Source: Lojkania enalia
Taxonomy: Eukaryota; Ascomycota; Dothideomycetes; Pleosporales
NCBI GenBank assembly: GCA_010094045.1
Contig: ML986589.1
Location: forward strand, 565,974 to 629,973
Direction of reading: 5' to 3'
DNA length: 64,000 nt
In this document: piece by piece, positions 45,687 to 57,207 of the stretch
Numbering within the stretch: the stretch's first letter is position 1
Layout of the letters: the number at the start of each line of letters is the position of its first letter
Translations under genes and position numbers: made by a program
Notes under the pieces: generated by a model
What the model saw: the letters and a program-made list of their open reading frames with translations, nothing else
Told to the model about the DNA's origin: nothing
The model's database searches: none

Positions 45687-48266
45687 TCAACCGCCACCAC
45701 AGCCTCCACATCCACCGCCTCCACCACCACATGTTCCACAACCCCCACTCGCATCGCCATGCCCGCCACAGCTAGCCTTACACCCTGGCGTTCCCACACC
45801 TCCGGCACAAGACCCCAGGGTCGCACCGCCAGAACATGTCCCAGCAGCGCATCCCCCACACCCTCCCCCGCCACCGCCATTCACCGTCGTATACCGATCT
45901 CCCTCACTTGTAGGCTCTGCATAGTATGGTATAAACACCGGATAATACATCGGATACCCATAAGCCCCATAAATATACGCATCATTATCCCTACTCGGCG
46001 TCTCATCACCCTTCTTCTTCTTCTGATACCTCTTGCAAACCTTCGCATAGCGGAGGTCTAGCTCCTCGAACTCGCGACGCCGATGCTGCGCCCACGTCCC
46101 CTGAGGCGCAAACATCGTGGTGTGACCCTCCATCTTGACTGCGTTGTGGGCGCTCACGTGCGGACCGGTAACTACATCTTTGGGCAAGGTTTCGGAAACG
46201 TTGTCGACGTCGTAGGCTTTAGGAGAGCGGAGGGGGTTGATGCGGTTGGTGAACGAGGAGCGGAGTGGCTCGCGGGTGCATTCGCAGTACCAGCACGCGC
46301 ACTCCGAGTACGGTTGTCCATACTTCTTTTCGTATGCTGTAGAAGTCCATTGGAAGGAATTGTGGAGCGAGAATTCCGGGATTTTGTCATCGTGGTTGAG
46401 GAACTTTTTTGTCTCGCTGACCGTATAGCGGAAGTAGATTCTTGGGGTGAGTTGATGTGTGTGCTATCTAATATCAGCATATTGGAATGCAAAGAACTTA
46501 GGGCTGTTTTTTGGTCTCAGGTCTCAATGCCAACGCCATATCATCGTCAAGATTGGGTCCAATTGAATACAATAGTTTGGATAGGTGCCACTAGAAGCCA
46601 TAAGGAGAAGGATACTTACCCACGCCAGATCTATGTCCAAAGTCGGAACAGCTATCCTCTTCGGGTTTTCAGCGATGATCCGCACAAAGCGGTGATACTT
46701 GACAATCAATCTTTGCATAGTAGACATAGCTGCTGGACTATGTAGCCAATCAATCTTCCTCATCTTCTGCACAAAGCTGCCCTGTCTAAGGATAGCGCCT
46801 ACAAGATCCAGTCCGAATGGACTAGAGTTGTCCCAATAATGACTCAGCATCTTCCTCACAGCGATTTTACTCTCTTTCGCCACGAAATCCTGCTTATACT
46901 GCCCTGAATTTACTGCTTTGACCTGCGACGGAGAAATCATGACGCCCTGGAATCTGGACTTGAGCACTGGTATCGAGAGCTTTTCAATATTGGAACGTAG
47001 GGTTATCGGCCGGAATTCGTACAAGGTCTGCACAATTCGGTTCGGGAAGAATGGATCATGTGTGCTGATTTTCTTGCCGCTCGATGTCATAGGTGGAACA
47101 CCATTCGTAGCTAGAATCGTTCCAAGCATGGGTCGAGAATATAGGCACATCGCGTGCACATCATCGATGAATTTTCCAACCCGCAGTTTCTCGTGGGTGA
47201 TGAGGAGTCCACAAGCCGGGCAGATTCCTTGGAAATTCTCCCCCGCGAAACCAATGTCACGGGAAAGATAGGATTCAAGTGCTTCTGAACCCCCCGTTGT
47301 TGCTGGAGCTGTCCAAGGGACTGTGATTGCTCTAGTGCACTTAGGGCAAGTAAGTGATTTTAAGTTTTCGTCGTCCAGGCTATTCCAGGGGAGATAGGTT
47401 GATTTGCCCCAAGTTGTAATTGCTGTCTCCGGAGGGCTGTAGGTAAACGTCGCATCGTCGATGGCACTATAGATTGTCTCCCATGGAAACGGTGTATGCC
47501 ATATCTTGTGTTTATTCATTCTCATGCAGTCTTCGAGATAGAGTCTCGGGTTTAGCATATACGCATGCCAAACCATTAATACATCCAGCGGTGGAAGTGC
47601 TGAAATAATGTTATCACCCATCCCATCACCTTCTTCGGGAAATCTAGTGGGCTTCATGGACTCAAAGTCGGAAGTTCGGATCGGCATGGGGAAAAGGTGG
47701 GAAGTCTTGGGGAGTGTCTCCCACCATATCGCAAAGCGATCCACTGCTTTGGTAACGAAGACGGTCCATCGCTTTTCTCGGATTCGTTCCGCAAGATCAG
47801 GTTTGGCACTGGAGACGGTCGAGTCAGGATCGGCCGTCACGTTTGACGCAGTTCGACCGTGCACACCATCGGGCTGCTGACTATCCATTCGGAGCGGTGC
47901 ATCGCCATCATTCTCTGGTGCCACACTAGAATGTTCGAGCTTCTCAAACCCAATATCGATTCCGAACAGGCCTTCTCGGTTGCCAATCTCATGCCTCAAC
48001 TTCGCGAACGCGTGTAGCAACTTCAAATGTGCAATACATTCGATGGCGGTCGGTAGTTCCAACGGACTAGGCGTAAAGTCTAGATGCTGGAGTACTGGAC
48101 TCGCTTGGACGGTGTGCTCTGTCTTCGTGATAACCGAAGAAGCCCGCGAAATGACCGGCGATTGAGGACTGTAGGGCGGGGGTTCTAAGAACACACTGCG
48201 TTCCTCAATCTCGGCCTTGCGCTGCTGGTTAGCAGCTTGTTGTTCGGGAGTTCCTTTGTCACGCAT
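45687..48266 (-). CDS. Glycine-rich domain-containing protein (GRDP family)
   Basis: Exons 48266-46620 and 46463-45687 (GTAAGT donor, GATAG acceptor) give 807 residues. The core is the GRDP/DUF1399 domain: FAIWWETLP, PPLDVLMVWHAYMLNPRLYLEDC, the repeated P-T-L-D-I-D-L-x-W-H-T-H-Q motif restored exactly at the splice, and CACWYCEC. Similar WHAYML and WHTHQL signatures define the family in fungi and plants. The C-terminus after ~745 is a striking Gly/Cys-rich tail: blocks of CGGC, CSGG, CGTCGGGGGGCGGC. Fungal members are sometimes mislabelled as sulfonate dioxygenases; no such active site is visible. Function unknown; the plant members are linked to stress and development. Intact. Confidence 0.9.
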
Positions 48267-49329
48267 TACAAATAATGTATTTTATTAAAGAAGCAGACGG
48301 AAATGGGTATGAGTTGTTTAGATATATGGGTAATAGGTATAAGGAAGCGGAGTGTACCGTATTCCACATCGATAAAGATGCAGATATACGCTTGTGAAAA
48401 CGAAGCCTCGTATTGTCCACCCACGTGGACAGGCTCTACCCGATCAATCTTTCCGGTGAACAAGGACAGACTGGCGGACCAACGCAAGGCTTATTTCGAC
48501 GATCGCAAAATGCCTCGGGAAATAGGGTGAGGCGACTTGGCGCGGATTTTAACGAATGAGGGACGTAGTCTGATCAATGTGGCGTTGCATCGTCGCAGTT
48601 AGGTTAGGTTAGAATGGACGGCTATGATTATAGTTTCTCAGGAGGTAGTGTAGGGACAGGTCCATAATGAGCGCTGATGATAAACCATATGCCCAAATAA
48701 TGACTACGCTTTGAAATTACCCTTGATGATACTCTGTAGGGGAGCTAATTTGTGGGTATCGTGAATCAGAACGTGCCGGCTCGACTATTTCCGGTATAGT
48801 GTCATATGAACCCGACATTCTGATCGCCCAACTAAAGGACTGCGGTTGGTGTCGCGACAATCGTAAGACCGGTCAAATGTATCAATAGCGACATGCCACA
48901 CCGTCTAGCTTCGCAGATCTGCCATTGACGCCACAGTCCGACTGACTAGGCGCTATTTCTGCGTATACACCCGCAGATAGACAGACGCACCGGCTCGTTA
49001 CTTGCACGCCTACACCTACGCAGGGTGTGTTCATCCCCCGGAAACGATTGCAACATTCCTACAGCCGCCTGCTCGTGACACGAGACTCATATCAATCGCT
49101 CAATTCGTCGTGGATCCATCTGAGAATACTACGCGCACTGCCTTTCTTACACCCTAGCTCTCTATGTGCCGATATGATTCGTTCACCATTGCGAACCCCT
49201 CCTTCAACCCCGCAAATAGCTACCAGGCCCAGCACCAAGGGAGTGAAAGCCTGGCCATCAACGACCCCCCATATTCGTCGTTTCTTATCTCTCCTCGCCC
49301 TTTATACTTTTTCTAACGCGTAGGTCCCT
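48267..49329. other. Intergenic upstream of GRDP gene and kinase relic
   Basis: No supported gene. The right part (49027-49320, plus) may hold the first, unreadable part of the phosphotransferase relic. Confidence 0.5.
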
Positions 49330-50031
49330 GCGCCCGAACCCCAAATTGCGTGATCCTCAATACAGGATACTCAGTACGTCTAACAGAAGCTGTCACGATG
49401 TACAGACCTTGATTCCCGTGCCCAAGGTATTCTACTTCTTCCTACACGAGAACCAGGCATATATTGTTGTAGAATATCTACAGCCGGGGCCTAGCGAGCG
49501 CTTGGCGGGATCTATCCCAAGGCTCCCTGGAGAAAATCTTCTCGCAGCTGAAGGATATTCTCCAAAGAGCTTCGTGTCTCGCAGCCCCAATCTAGTACTG
49601 GCATAGAGAGCTACATTGGAGGCTCCCTGAACGATATACGACTGCTGCATGGAAATCCACGCTTCGGACCTTTTAAGACAACCTAGGAAATCCACTACTA
49701 GCTTAGACATGATCTCGAAGGAGCATAAATAGGTGAACACATCACCGAATAAGAGGCCGGCGACATCAAGGCTATGATTGCGAAACAGAACGGTCAATGA
49801 AGAACCCTGGTCTTCACACGTTGCTATTTGAATCATTCTAGCATCTTGATTTGTAAGGATAAAGTAGTAGGAATCACTGATTGAGAGTTGGCTGGGTGGT
49901 ATCCACCCTACTGTAAATACGCAAATGTACGGTTTGAAAATCGTACTAGGACCGAATGGCAAAGAATCATTCATTCATTACTCGACCCCTACCCCAAAGA
50001 ACCGGAAATGGAAAGAACACGGAACAGATGA
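49330..50031 (+). pseudogene. Broken phosphotransferase (APH / choline-kinase-like) gene
   Basis: Pieces of the fungal aminoglycoside-phosphotransferase-like kinase family lie in order but in three frames: VRLTEAVTM (~49370), IPVPKVFYFF...YIVVEYL (~49410-49480), SLEKIFSQLKDIL (~49520), GSLNDIRLLHGNPRFGPF (~49620-49670), then VFTRCYLNHSSILI and ELAGWYPPYCKYA (~49805-49925). The catalytic FTHGDL motif reads FTRCYL, so the His and Asp are lost. The expected Trp before ELAGWYP is a TGA (49882-49884). Other in-frame stops include TAG and TAA. The last readable exon ends at 50031. The family call is fairly secure; the gene is dead. Confidence 0.72.
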
Positions 50032-50101
50032 CGAAGTGAATGGTGAAATTACTACAATACAAAGTTACGCCTTAAAATTGGGCCGGGGCAAAATTTCTGC
50101 C

Positions 50102-50563
50102 TCAAGGCACAGTTTCCTCCCCTTCGAGCAAGTCATACGTTGGCTTGGGCTTCGGCATATCATCCGCCTTGGTATATCTTCCTGCAGCGGTTTTCTAACA
50201 AATATATTACTGTGCAAATGGTTCAATCTTCGTCCAGCCCAGTTTAGAAGTACCCACAAACTTGTAGTCCTTTGCAATAGCGGTGCGTCCAGGCAACGTA
50301 TTCATCGATCTCACGTCACTGACACTCTTCTCTTCGTATACCCATCCGCTAATCGGAGCGTTCTTCACGTGGAAGCGGTTACCGGGGGATGTCCACGTCT
50401 TCCGCTTTCGGTCCGATTAGAAACGCCCAATGGTACCTGATAGTGTCAGCTCGGAACCGTCACTGTGAATGCACTTTCCCAACTGCGTTCTTTCTTCATT
50501 ACCTACAACGGTGCTGGGGTACAGCGCAACATATAGATGCTTCTTGTTTCCAGCCGCAACATC
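50102..50563 (-). pseudogene. Relic of a fungal family of unknown function, tail-to-tail with kinase relic
   Basis: On the minus strand: KKHLYVALYPST (~50540), then after an apparent intron YHWAFLIGPKAED (~50430), FHVKNAP..GWVYEE (~50360), and the terminal PTYDLLEGEETVP with stop at 50102. This order fits a widespread fungal family of ~150-200 residues with a Y-HWA-L-I-GPK core, a WxYEE strand and an L-[IL]-EG-R/K end. The middle is shortened, and stops and a frame shift occur (for example after VDIP and after EPFAQ). Start codon not evident. Recognition is from memory of the family pattern. Confidence 0.6.
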
Positions 50564-51472
50564 TTGAGGGTATCTTGCTTGAACAAGTGAGAGAGTGCTA
50601 GTAGTGTAGACTAGCTTTCTATTGATGCAAGGAGAAGTGACGGGAAATTATTGATAACTCAGAGGAGAAATTGACTGTTCGAGAAATTCGGAAACCGTAT
50701 TGCTGGACCCAAGCGATGTATGGAAGGGCATCTAAATCATTCCTCTAACAACCATAACATCCCTAAAGGACCAATATAGAACCCCATGCGCGCGCTCTAA
50801 GCCCTCAAACCCCTACGAAAGCACGAAACCGTTTCATTAATTGGCGTTGCAGGGAATGGCGAGACTGCGGCGTAGCAGCGCTTCCTCTCCGCTTTGGCCG
50901 AGGGGTTGCAATTCGTCTTGCCGAAATGCTAATCGCTCGTCTTATGGACCCTGAAATTGAAACATTTTCATGTTTGGAGAAGAGTGTGGACACTCTGGCG
51001 TGCCGCGTTCAGCATGTCTGGCAAATAGCATATATCTGTCTCATCTTTCTCACTGGCTTGCCCACTTCTAACACCTGCATCGTTATGTCAATGTATATAT
51101 GCTTTCTTAAGCAGGCAATGCCCACTTCATCGTCCTTTCCAATATAGATAGCATCAAAGGGTCCCGCGCCACAGACTGATTATTTGCTATTCAGAGCATC
51201 CAGATCACTACTCCCCCATATGCCAAAATAAACCCGCCTACCAAGCCGCCTCATCACGCTCCCAAAACGAACAAAACAAAACGCTCATAAAAAAAACAGC
51301 GCAATAACCACCAAAACACCATGGTATAAAATTTCTACAAATCCCTATCTATCTACATACTCCACATAGGCAGGATCATATTTCCCTCCACCAATCTAAC
51401 ATGCAAAAATTTCACATATTCCCAAAACACCAAAACCTTGCATATCCGATCCCTCAAATGCAATGCCGCGCC
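50564..51472. other. Intergenic
   Basis: 3' flank of the HUT1 gene on the right (AT-rich, A-runs near 51280). No supported gene; 60-80 codon frames have no character. Confidence 0.55.
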
Positions 51473-52802
51473 TCACAGCTCCTTCTTCCTACCCATATTC
51501 TTCATCTTCTCTGCCTCCTTAGCATCCTTAGCCATCTGCGCCTGCCGCTTATACAGCGCCTCAGCGCCGATCCCACCAAACACCAAGCCGACGCCCAGCC
51601 ACTGCATGTGTGTGATATGGTGCCCAAACAGCACGATGCTTAGTAGCATTGTCAGCATCTTCCTCGTGACCGTGACCGTGACTAGTAGGAGACTGGAAAA
51701 GTGCGCTAGGGTGCGGAATATGAAGACCTGGCCAATGGCGCCACAGGCCCCGAAGGCTAGCACGTCCCATCCGACGGCCGGGTACGTGGTGACAAAGTCT
51801 ATAGCCTCGCGAAGCTCGCCACCGTTCGGGCCGAGCCCGATCCAGGATGCGAGGGGCGTGCTGGATAGGAAGGGCGTGATGAGGAGGTATGCGATGGTGA
51901 GGGCGGAGCTGACGAGGTTCTGCGCGCACATCATTTGTGCTCCGTTGAAGCCTTTTAGCGTTTGGAACATCTCGTCCTGGATTGTGTTTGTGAGGCCGTC
52001 GAATAGAAGGTTGATGCCTAATAGGAACAGACCGAGCGCGTTCGATGCATCCGGGTTGGCGTTCGCGGCTTTCTTGGCCGCCTTTTTGGCAGTTGACGGA
52101 TTGTGCAGAGTGAAGATTGCGACGCCGAGGGTTACAGCGGCTACGACTAGGTACTTGTAGACCGGATATCGTTTTTGGAAGAGTGTGATATGGAGGAACA
52201 TGACCGGGAGCAATTTGCAGCTCTTGGCCAGAATGAATGTGACATAGTCAATATGTTTCAAACTCGCGTAGCCAAAGGGAGAAGCGAGAGATGATGTGAT
52301 TGAAATGGCGAGGATGGCAAGAAAAATGGATCGTGAAGGGAAGATTGGCGCGACACGGCGGCTTGAAGTTTTTGGATCGCGAGGGGAGGTGAGTATGTGG
52401 TAGATGTATCCGACGATGGCGGCGAGTATGGATTGTATGGTGTTGAGAAATACGGGATACGTGAAGCGCGAATGGTTCGGGCCGTAAGGCGTGGTGGTTA
52501 TGCGCTCCTGGAGGTATCCCCATGAGAGGCTATTGCGAAGTCAGCACCGTCTACTAGACCGTGGAATAGCTAGCTACTCACAAGCTGGCATATATCCCGC
52601 CCACACAGATGGTCAGCGCCAAGTAGCCTCCCTCCTTCTGCTCTTCAGGATCCCTCGCATATGCTTCTGCTGTCTCCTCGAACTCCTTCTCGACCATTTC
52701 AATCATGCTGTTGCGCCGACGCCGCGTCGTGGTGCCATTAGCCTGGGCGTAAGTCTCCGAGGGCGTGCGCTGAATCGGCGCCGCCTGTTTTGCGCGTGCC
52801 AT
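51473..52802 (-). CDS. HUT1: UDP-galactose transporter homologue, ER membrane
   Basis: Nucleotide-sugar transporter of the SLC35B1/Hut1 type. Exons 52802-52582 and 52529-51473 give 425 residues. The N-terminus (~60) is cytosolic and basic. About ten hydrophobic helices follow, with family motifs SFLSWGYLQERITT at the splice, SPFGYASLKHIDYVTFILAKSCKLLPVM, FDGLTNTIQDEMFQ and LVTVTVTRKMLTMLLSIVLFGH. The C-terminus is GRKKEL: Lys at -3 and -4 form a KKXX ER-retrieval signal, which agrees with the ER location known for this family. Role: supply of UDP-sugar to the ER lumen and protein folding capacity. Intact. Confidence 0.94.
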
Positions 52803-53341
52803 TGTAATTTCGCTGGAATGGCAAACTTGCGTCGCCGAGCCTTTAAAGAACGTTGGAAGGAAAATTATCGAAGGAGTGTGGTGGGATCGGAGCTTATTAT
52901 ATTATATCTGGGTCTTGGTAAAGTTGCGAGGTGGCATCAACGCGTCCCGTGGAATCTTTTGGCAGCCGCCTCTGCACGAGCCACGGTTTCAGCCGCGCTC
53001 GGAATGTTCGCGGAACTCAGTTCCGAAGCGTCACTGCACTTTCGCTCAGTACAATAAATATATACTGAATCGATATCATTCTCTAGAGTGGAGCAGATGT
53101 CCCTCCATGCAATAAAATTGCCTCGGGGGGCAGAATTAACGCAGCCTCATGAGATGCTATAAGCTCAACTGCGGTGCACTTAAACGGTTTCTCGAACTCC
53201 CTGGACAATCTCCGCAGCAAAGACTGGGTTAGAGAAATTTGGCACTGGCCTCGCAACCGAGATTCACATCACTATATAGTTACCGCACCAGGAACGTCTC
53301 CCTAGAATAGTTATCTCGGGAATCTATCACCTGCTCACATC
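52803..53341. other. Promoter of HUT1 and 3' flank of next gene
   Basis: No coding sequence supported; the plus frames here are shadows of the HUT1 leader. Confidence 0.55.
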
Positions 53342-54031
53342 TCATGCTGCGCCTGTCTTGATTTGCATGACCGCCTTGCATAGATGGAGATATAGTGCAC
53401 TGCCATCTGGCGTCTTCGGATGCAATCCTAGCGTCTTCTTCAAGCCCTGCAGCCTCTCCTTCTCTTCCTTCGTGAAGCGTTTGGAATTGTTAATGGACTG
53501 TAGATCATCCTTCAGCTTTCGGCCAACTGCCTTCATGAACTTCGGTACGGCCTCTTTGAATTGCCGATCGATCTTGTCATTCACTGTAAAGCGTTAACAT
53601 CGAATCTCTGCGGGGGCAAGTTGAGGAGGCTTACGATAGATCCAAACACCGTTCCCAGCATCAATGCCCGGATTGTCACCGGTCATGGCCTTCGCCTCGA
53701 ATTCCATGCCAACCCTCGTCATCTCCCATGTCACGCCATCCAGCACAAACGCCTTCGTCTTAAACCTCGCTCCCTCAACAATCCAGACTGTTCCCTTGAT
53801 CCGTTCCTTTTCGGCCATCACCTCTTCTTTCACGCCATCTCTGACAACCGACTGACATGCGATGATGAGCTTGGCGCGAAGTAGACTAATACTAGGCCTA
53901 CGTCTGAGTTCGACAGAACGTATAGCGACTTCCGATTTGAGTGGAGTATCCTCCAGCACTGCATCTAAGGAAGGCATTGTGGGCTGCTGACGCCCCCGGG
54001 TAGAGCTCAATATGCTGCGTGGCGGAGGCAC
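53342..54031 (-). CDS. Hypothetical protein, conserved-looking
   Basis: Exons 54031-53635 and 53583-53342 (GTAAGC donor, TTACAG acceptor) give 212 residues. The first exon encodes a Ser/Pro-rich start and a region with SISLLRAKLIIACQS, KERIKGTVWIVEGARFKTKAFVLDGVTWEMTR and GVWIYL across the splice. The second exon is strongly helical and charged (KIDRQFKEAVPKFMKAVGRKLKDDLQ, RFTKEEKERLQGLKKTL). No signal peptide or membrane helix. I do not recognise the family. The consistent splice and protein-like composition make it a likely real gene. Alternative ATG at residue 19 is possible. Confidence 0.7.
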
Positions 54032-55067
54032 TATGCCAATGTATTGAAACCGTAGCGAAACCCACGTGCCTAGGATGGGTCGGTAGTGTGACTACTTAGA
54101 CTACAACCGAGTATCAATAGGAATAATTTTTGGGGGACCCTGGACATGAAATGTGAAGTGCTGACAATGAGGAAATAGGGTGATGACCGTGCAAAGAGAG
54201 GGAATATAAAACGAAGCATTAAATACGGAATAACATTAACGCCGCCACGCGGAAAGTGCGGCGCGCCATCACAAAATCACCTGATTGCTCCTTTCCTCCA
54301 TCGGTAAGTTCAGCGTTACATCACATCTTAATGCACCCGTGAGATCTATTTGGAATCGTTAATCGTCTCGCCACACTCGAATTACTACTTTACATAGCTA
54401 GGTAGAAACCCAGGCTCTGCCAACTACAGTTATATTCTTAAGAATCCCAGAGGTATTGAGAGCTGAGCGATGTAGGTAGGTATATATGAGTGTCGGTGGG
54501 GCGAAGGCGTTGAGGGATATCGGAAGTTAAGGAAGGCAATAGAAGGAGTGCGGACAGGAGAGTAAAGGATCAGGAAAGGCGATGAGAGAAAGTTGAGGTG
54601 AAGGGGCAATTGTGGTCGAGAGTTGGAGAGAGTGTGATATGTAAGAGGCCTAATCTTCGCCTGCCTGAGCTAACCGTCTTATAATTAAAGGAAAAGCTTA
54701 AGTGCTGCATCTGCCTCGACCACATCCCATCGCCAGCAGAGGTGCGGATATCAAAGCATAAGTCATGAATCGTAAGCCGCTCAATTTGCAGATATGTCGA
54801 ACAAGACAATAAGAGTGTGTAAAGGAAATTATCCCGTCCTTGGTATCCATCGAGTAGACAGGAATAGAAAAAATTAAGCAAAGCAATTGCTTTTGGTGCC
54901 CGGGTTCCAGATTTCAGGAATGGAAAAAGGACGGATCGACACGGAGAGTACCAATACCCCAACATAGATTAGGAACACAGGCTGTGCGCATACATTGGTA
55001 CTTTGCCCGCTTCAATCTGTTCTGCTCAAGAAAGCCGTCAAGACAGCTTCCGTGTCAAGAAAACCAT
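54032..55067. other. Intergenic
   Basis: Promoter of the hypothetical gene at left, 3' flank of the KH-protein gene at right. The 131-codon minus frame 54965-54570 is most likely non-coding 3' sequence. Confidence 0.55.
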
Positions 55068-56196
55068 CTACTCCTGAGCTTGGCTGCGTCGCATTTTCTC
55101 GGCCTCCAAATTCTCATATAACAGATAAAGAGCCTTCTCATTAGCGCTAGCGCTACCGGTGATGGTAAACATGCGTTCGCCAGACTCATCGTGGGGAGCT
55201 TTTGCAATTGAGATACGTGCGCCAGAGCTCTTGCGAATTTCGGTGATTTTGCTGCCGCCTCGGCCAATGATACAGCCGACCATGTCTGAGGGGATGCTGA
55301 TATTCTGAGTTTGCATTTCTTCGCCGTCTTCCGTATGCGTTGGAGGCGGTGGTCGGCTGGCAGCATCTGATCCGGATCGACGGTTGTACGCGGGAGGAGC
55401 GTCGCTGAAATCAGCGCCGTGGCCGGTGCGGTTGTACGAACGCCCGCCGCCAACGGCAGAGCTGCCGTTCGCCAATGGTCCCACGCCTGGCTGGACTCTA
55501 ACGGCCGGGTTATACAAAATAGTGCCGTAGCCCCGCTCGGAGTCGTCGATCAAGCATTTGCCAATCTCCCATACGGCTTTCTCGATGCCTTGCGGCGAGC
55601 CCTGCACTTCGACGATGCGTTCTGTAGACTGCGGTAGCATCTCCTTTTGCGCGACCATGCGGACGGCAGACGCATCTTGAATTTGCTTGATTTTGAGGCC
55701 TTGGCGACCAATGATGGTTCCCATTTGGTTATGCGAGATGAGGAGACGAATTGCTGCGAGCGCGTTAGTTCCATGGTACGGGGATCCGCTGCGGGAGACG
55801 CTTACGATGGGTGCCATCGTTGCGAATCAGACCACCCATTCCCATCTGGGGAGCACCTTCTAGGAGTGCTTTGGCGACCAAACCGTAGGCTTTTGATATT
55901 CCTGACAGGGAGCCGGTGACAGAGAGAACGCGGTCGTGCACGCCCTGGACGACCTTGCTGACGCCGGCGCGGACACCAGTCTCGTCGCGCAAGTCTGCAA
56001 CGTTCTTGCCAGCCTTGCCTATGATCACACCAGCCTCTTTGGATGAGACAATGGCTCGCAGGGTGAGCTGCGATTCAGCATACTCCTGGTCCGAACGCGG
56101 GACGACATCCCCCTCGTCGATACCAAGCCGATCGAACTGGTCGGCGACGTTGCGGACTGCATCCTGAGAGACTTGCTGGGACTCCTCGGCGGACAT
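55068..56196 (-). CDS. Triple-KH-domain RNA-binding protein (PCBP/Hek2/Pbp2-like)
   Basis: Exons 56196-55806 and 55753-55068 give 358 residues. Three KH domains each carry the GxxG loop: GKAG at 60-63, GRQG at 146-149 and GRGG at 294-297, in the contexts AGVIIGKAGKNVADL, MGTIIGRQGLKIKQIQD and VGCIIGRGGSKITEIRK. The spacing KH1-KH2-linker-KH3 is that of poly(C)-binding proteins and the yeast Hek2/Pbp2 and fission-yeast Rnc1 group. These bind C-rich single-stranded RNA and influence mRNA localisation or stability. The linker (~205-275) is Gly/Ser/Pro-rich and disordered. The intron falls just before KH2. Orthology among the yeast proteins is not resolved. Intact. Confidence 0.93.
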
Positions 56197-57207
56197 TGTG
56201 TAGGAATGGCCTAGGTAGGACTAACTGCGTCAGTGACGTATTCGGGCGCAGGCGGCGGGCGACGCGACACTTACTGGGGTTGGAGTCGCGGAAGGGAGGG
56301 AAGCGAGGTGGAGGGGCGCGTGGAGAGGGGTGCTTCTGGTATCGCGTGCAATGTTAGTGAATTGTTGACGTGCGGCGGAGAGAGGTCGCAGGCGGAGGAA
56401 GCCCACACCAGCGGGATGCGGAAGCGGCGGGGGGGGCGGTGGTCGGTGCGGCGGGCAGGCCGGGGGAGGAGAGAGCAGGGCGGATGCGGGGAGCAGGAGG
56501 GAAGGGAGAGAGAGGAGAGAAAGGCGTGGGAGGGAGCAGAGGAGGATGGAGGAGGGTCGGCGGCGAGAGGGTCTTGTTCAGTGTTGCGAGGTGACGAAGG
56601 CTCGCAGGCGGCGGACGAAGAACAATATTTGGGCGGGCGGTCGTAGCTGCGCTTTAGCGAGGCAGGAGGGTGCGGGTTTGGGCTTGGGCTTTACCACAAC
56701 GGTTGTCGGCTCGCGCCTGCAGCGCGACAGAACGGGTATATAGCGGTGGCGCGAGGACTGCGAAATAACAACGGCGGGCGCAGCGGCAGCAGCTTCTTGG
56801 TGAAGTGGACAGGGGACGACGCGGACTGCGCGATTCTGGCGAGCGACTGCTACTGAGCTTGACGCGTGCCCTCTCACTCTCCCTCGCTCTCTCGCCGCCA
56901 CCACCACCACCACCCCCATGCCCGAGCGCGTCCCAGCAGAAGCAATCTTCACCCCGCAGTGCACAGGCCAGGAAACGCTCGCCACAGCGCTGCAACGGGC
57001 CCACGGCCACTGCATGGACAGCACAGAAAGGAGCTGCGAGGTGCAAAACGCTGTCACAAACACGTCCCATTGACCAACTACAACCCGTGATTCTACAATT
57101 CACTCATACAGCCCGCCGATTGGCCCGCCCCGCCCGCGCTTGCCTAGCAAATGCGGGTCCTGCCAGCCATTTTAATTTTTTTTATCGTTGAGCCTCACAA
57201 TCCTCGC
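56197..57207. other. GC-rich promoter/leader region with strand-asymmetric tract
   Basis: About 56280-56640 is strongly purine-rich on the plus strand, hence pyrimidine-rich on the sense strand of the KH gene. That is the usual look of fungal core promoters and leaders. From about 56860 to 56940 the plus strand becomes CT/CCA-rich. Several 60-160 codon frames here are low-complexity by-products. No gene supported. Confidence 0.55.

Noticed and set aside
45601..45924. Pro/His-rich plus-strand frame
   Set aside because: Antisense of the Gly/Cys tail of the GRDP gene; no independent support.
49432..49974. 180-codon minus-strand frame
   Set aside because: It is antisense to the phosphotransferase relic, which has recognisable motifs on the plus strand.
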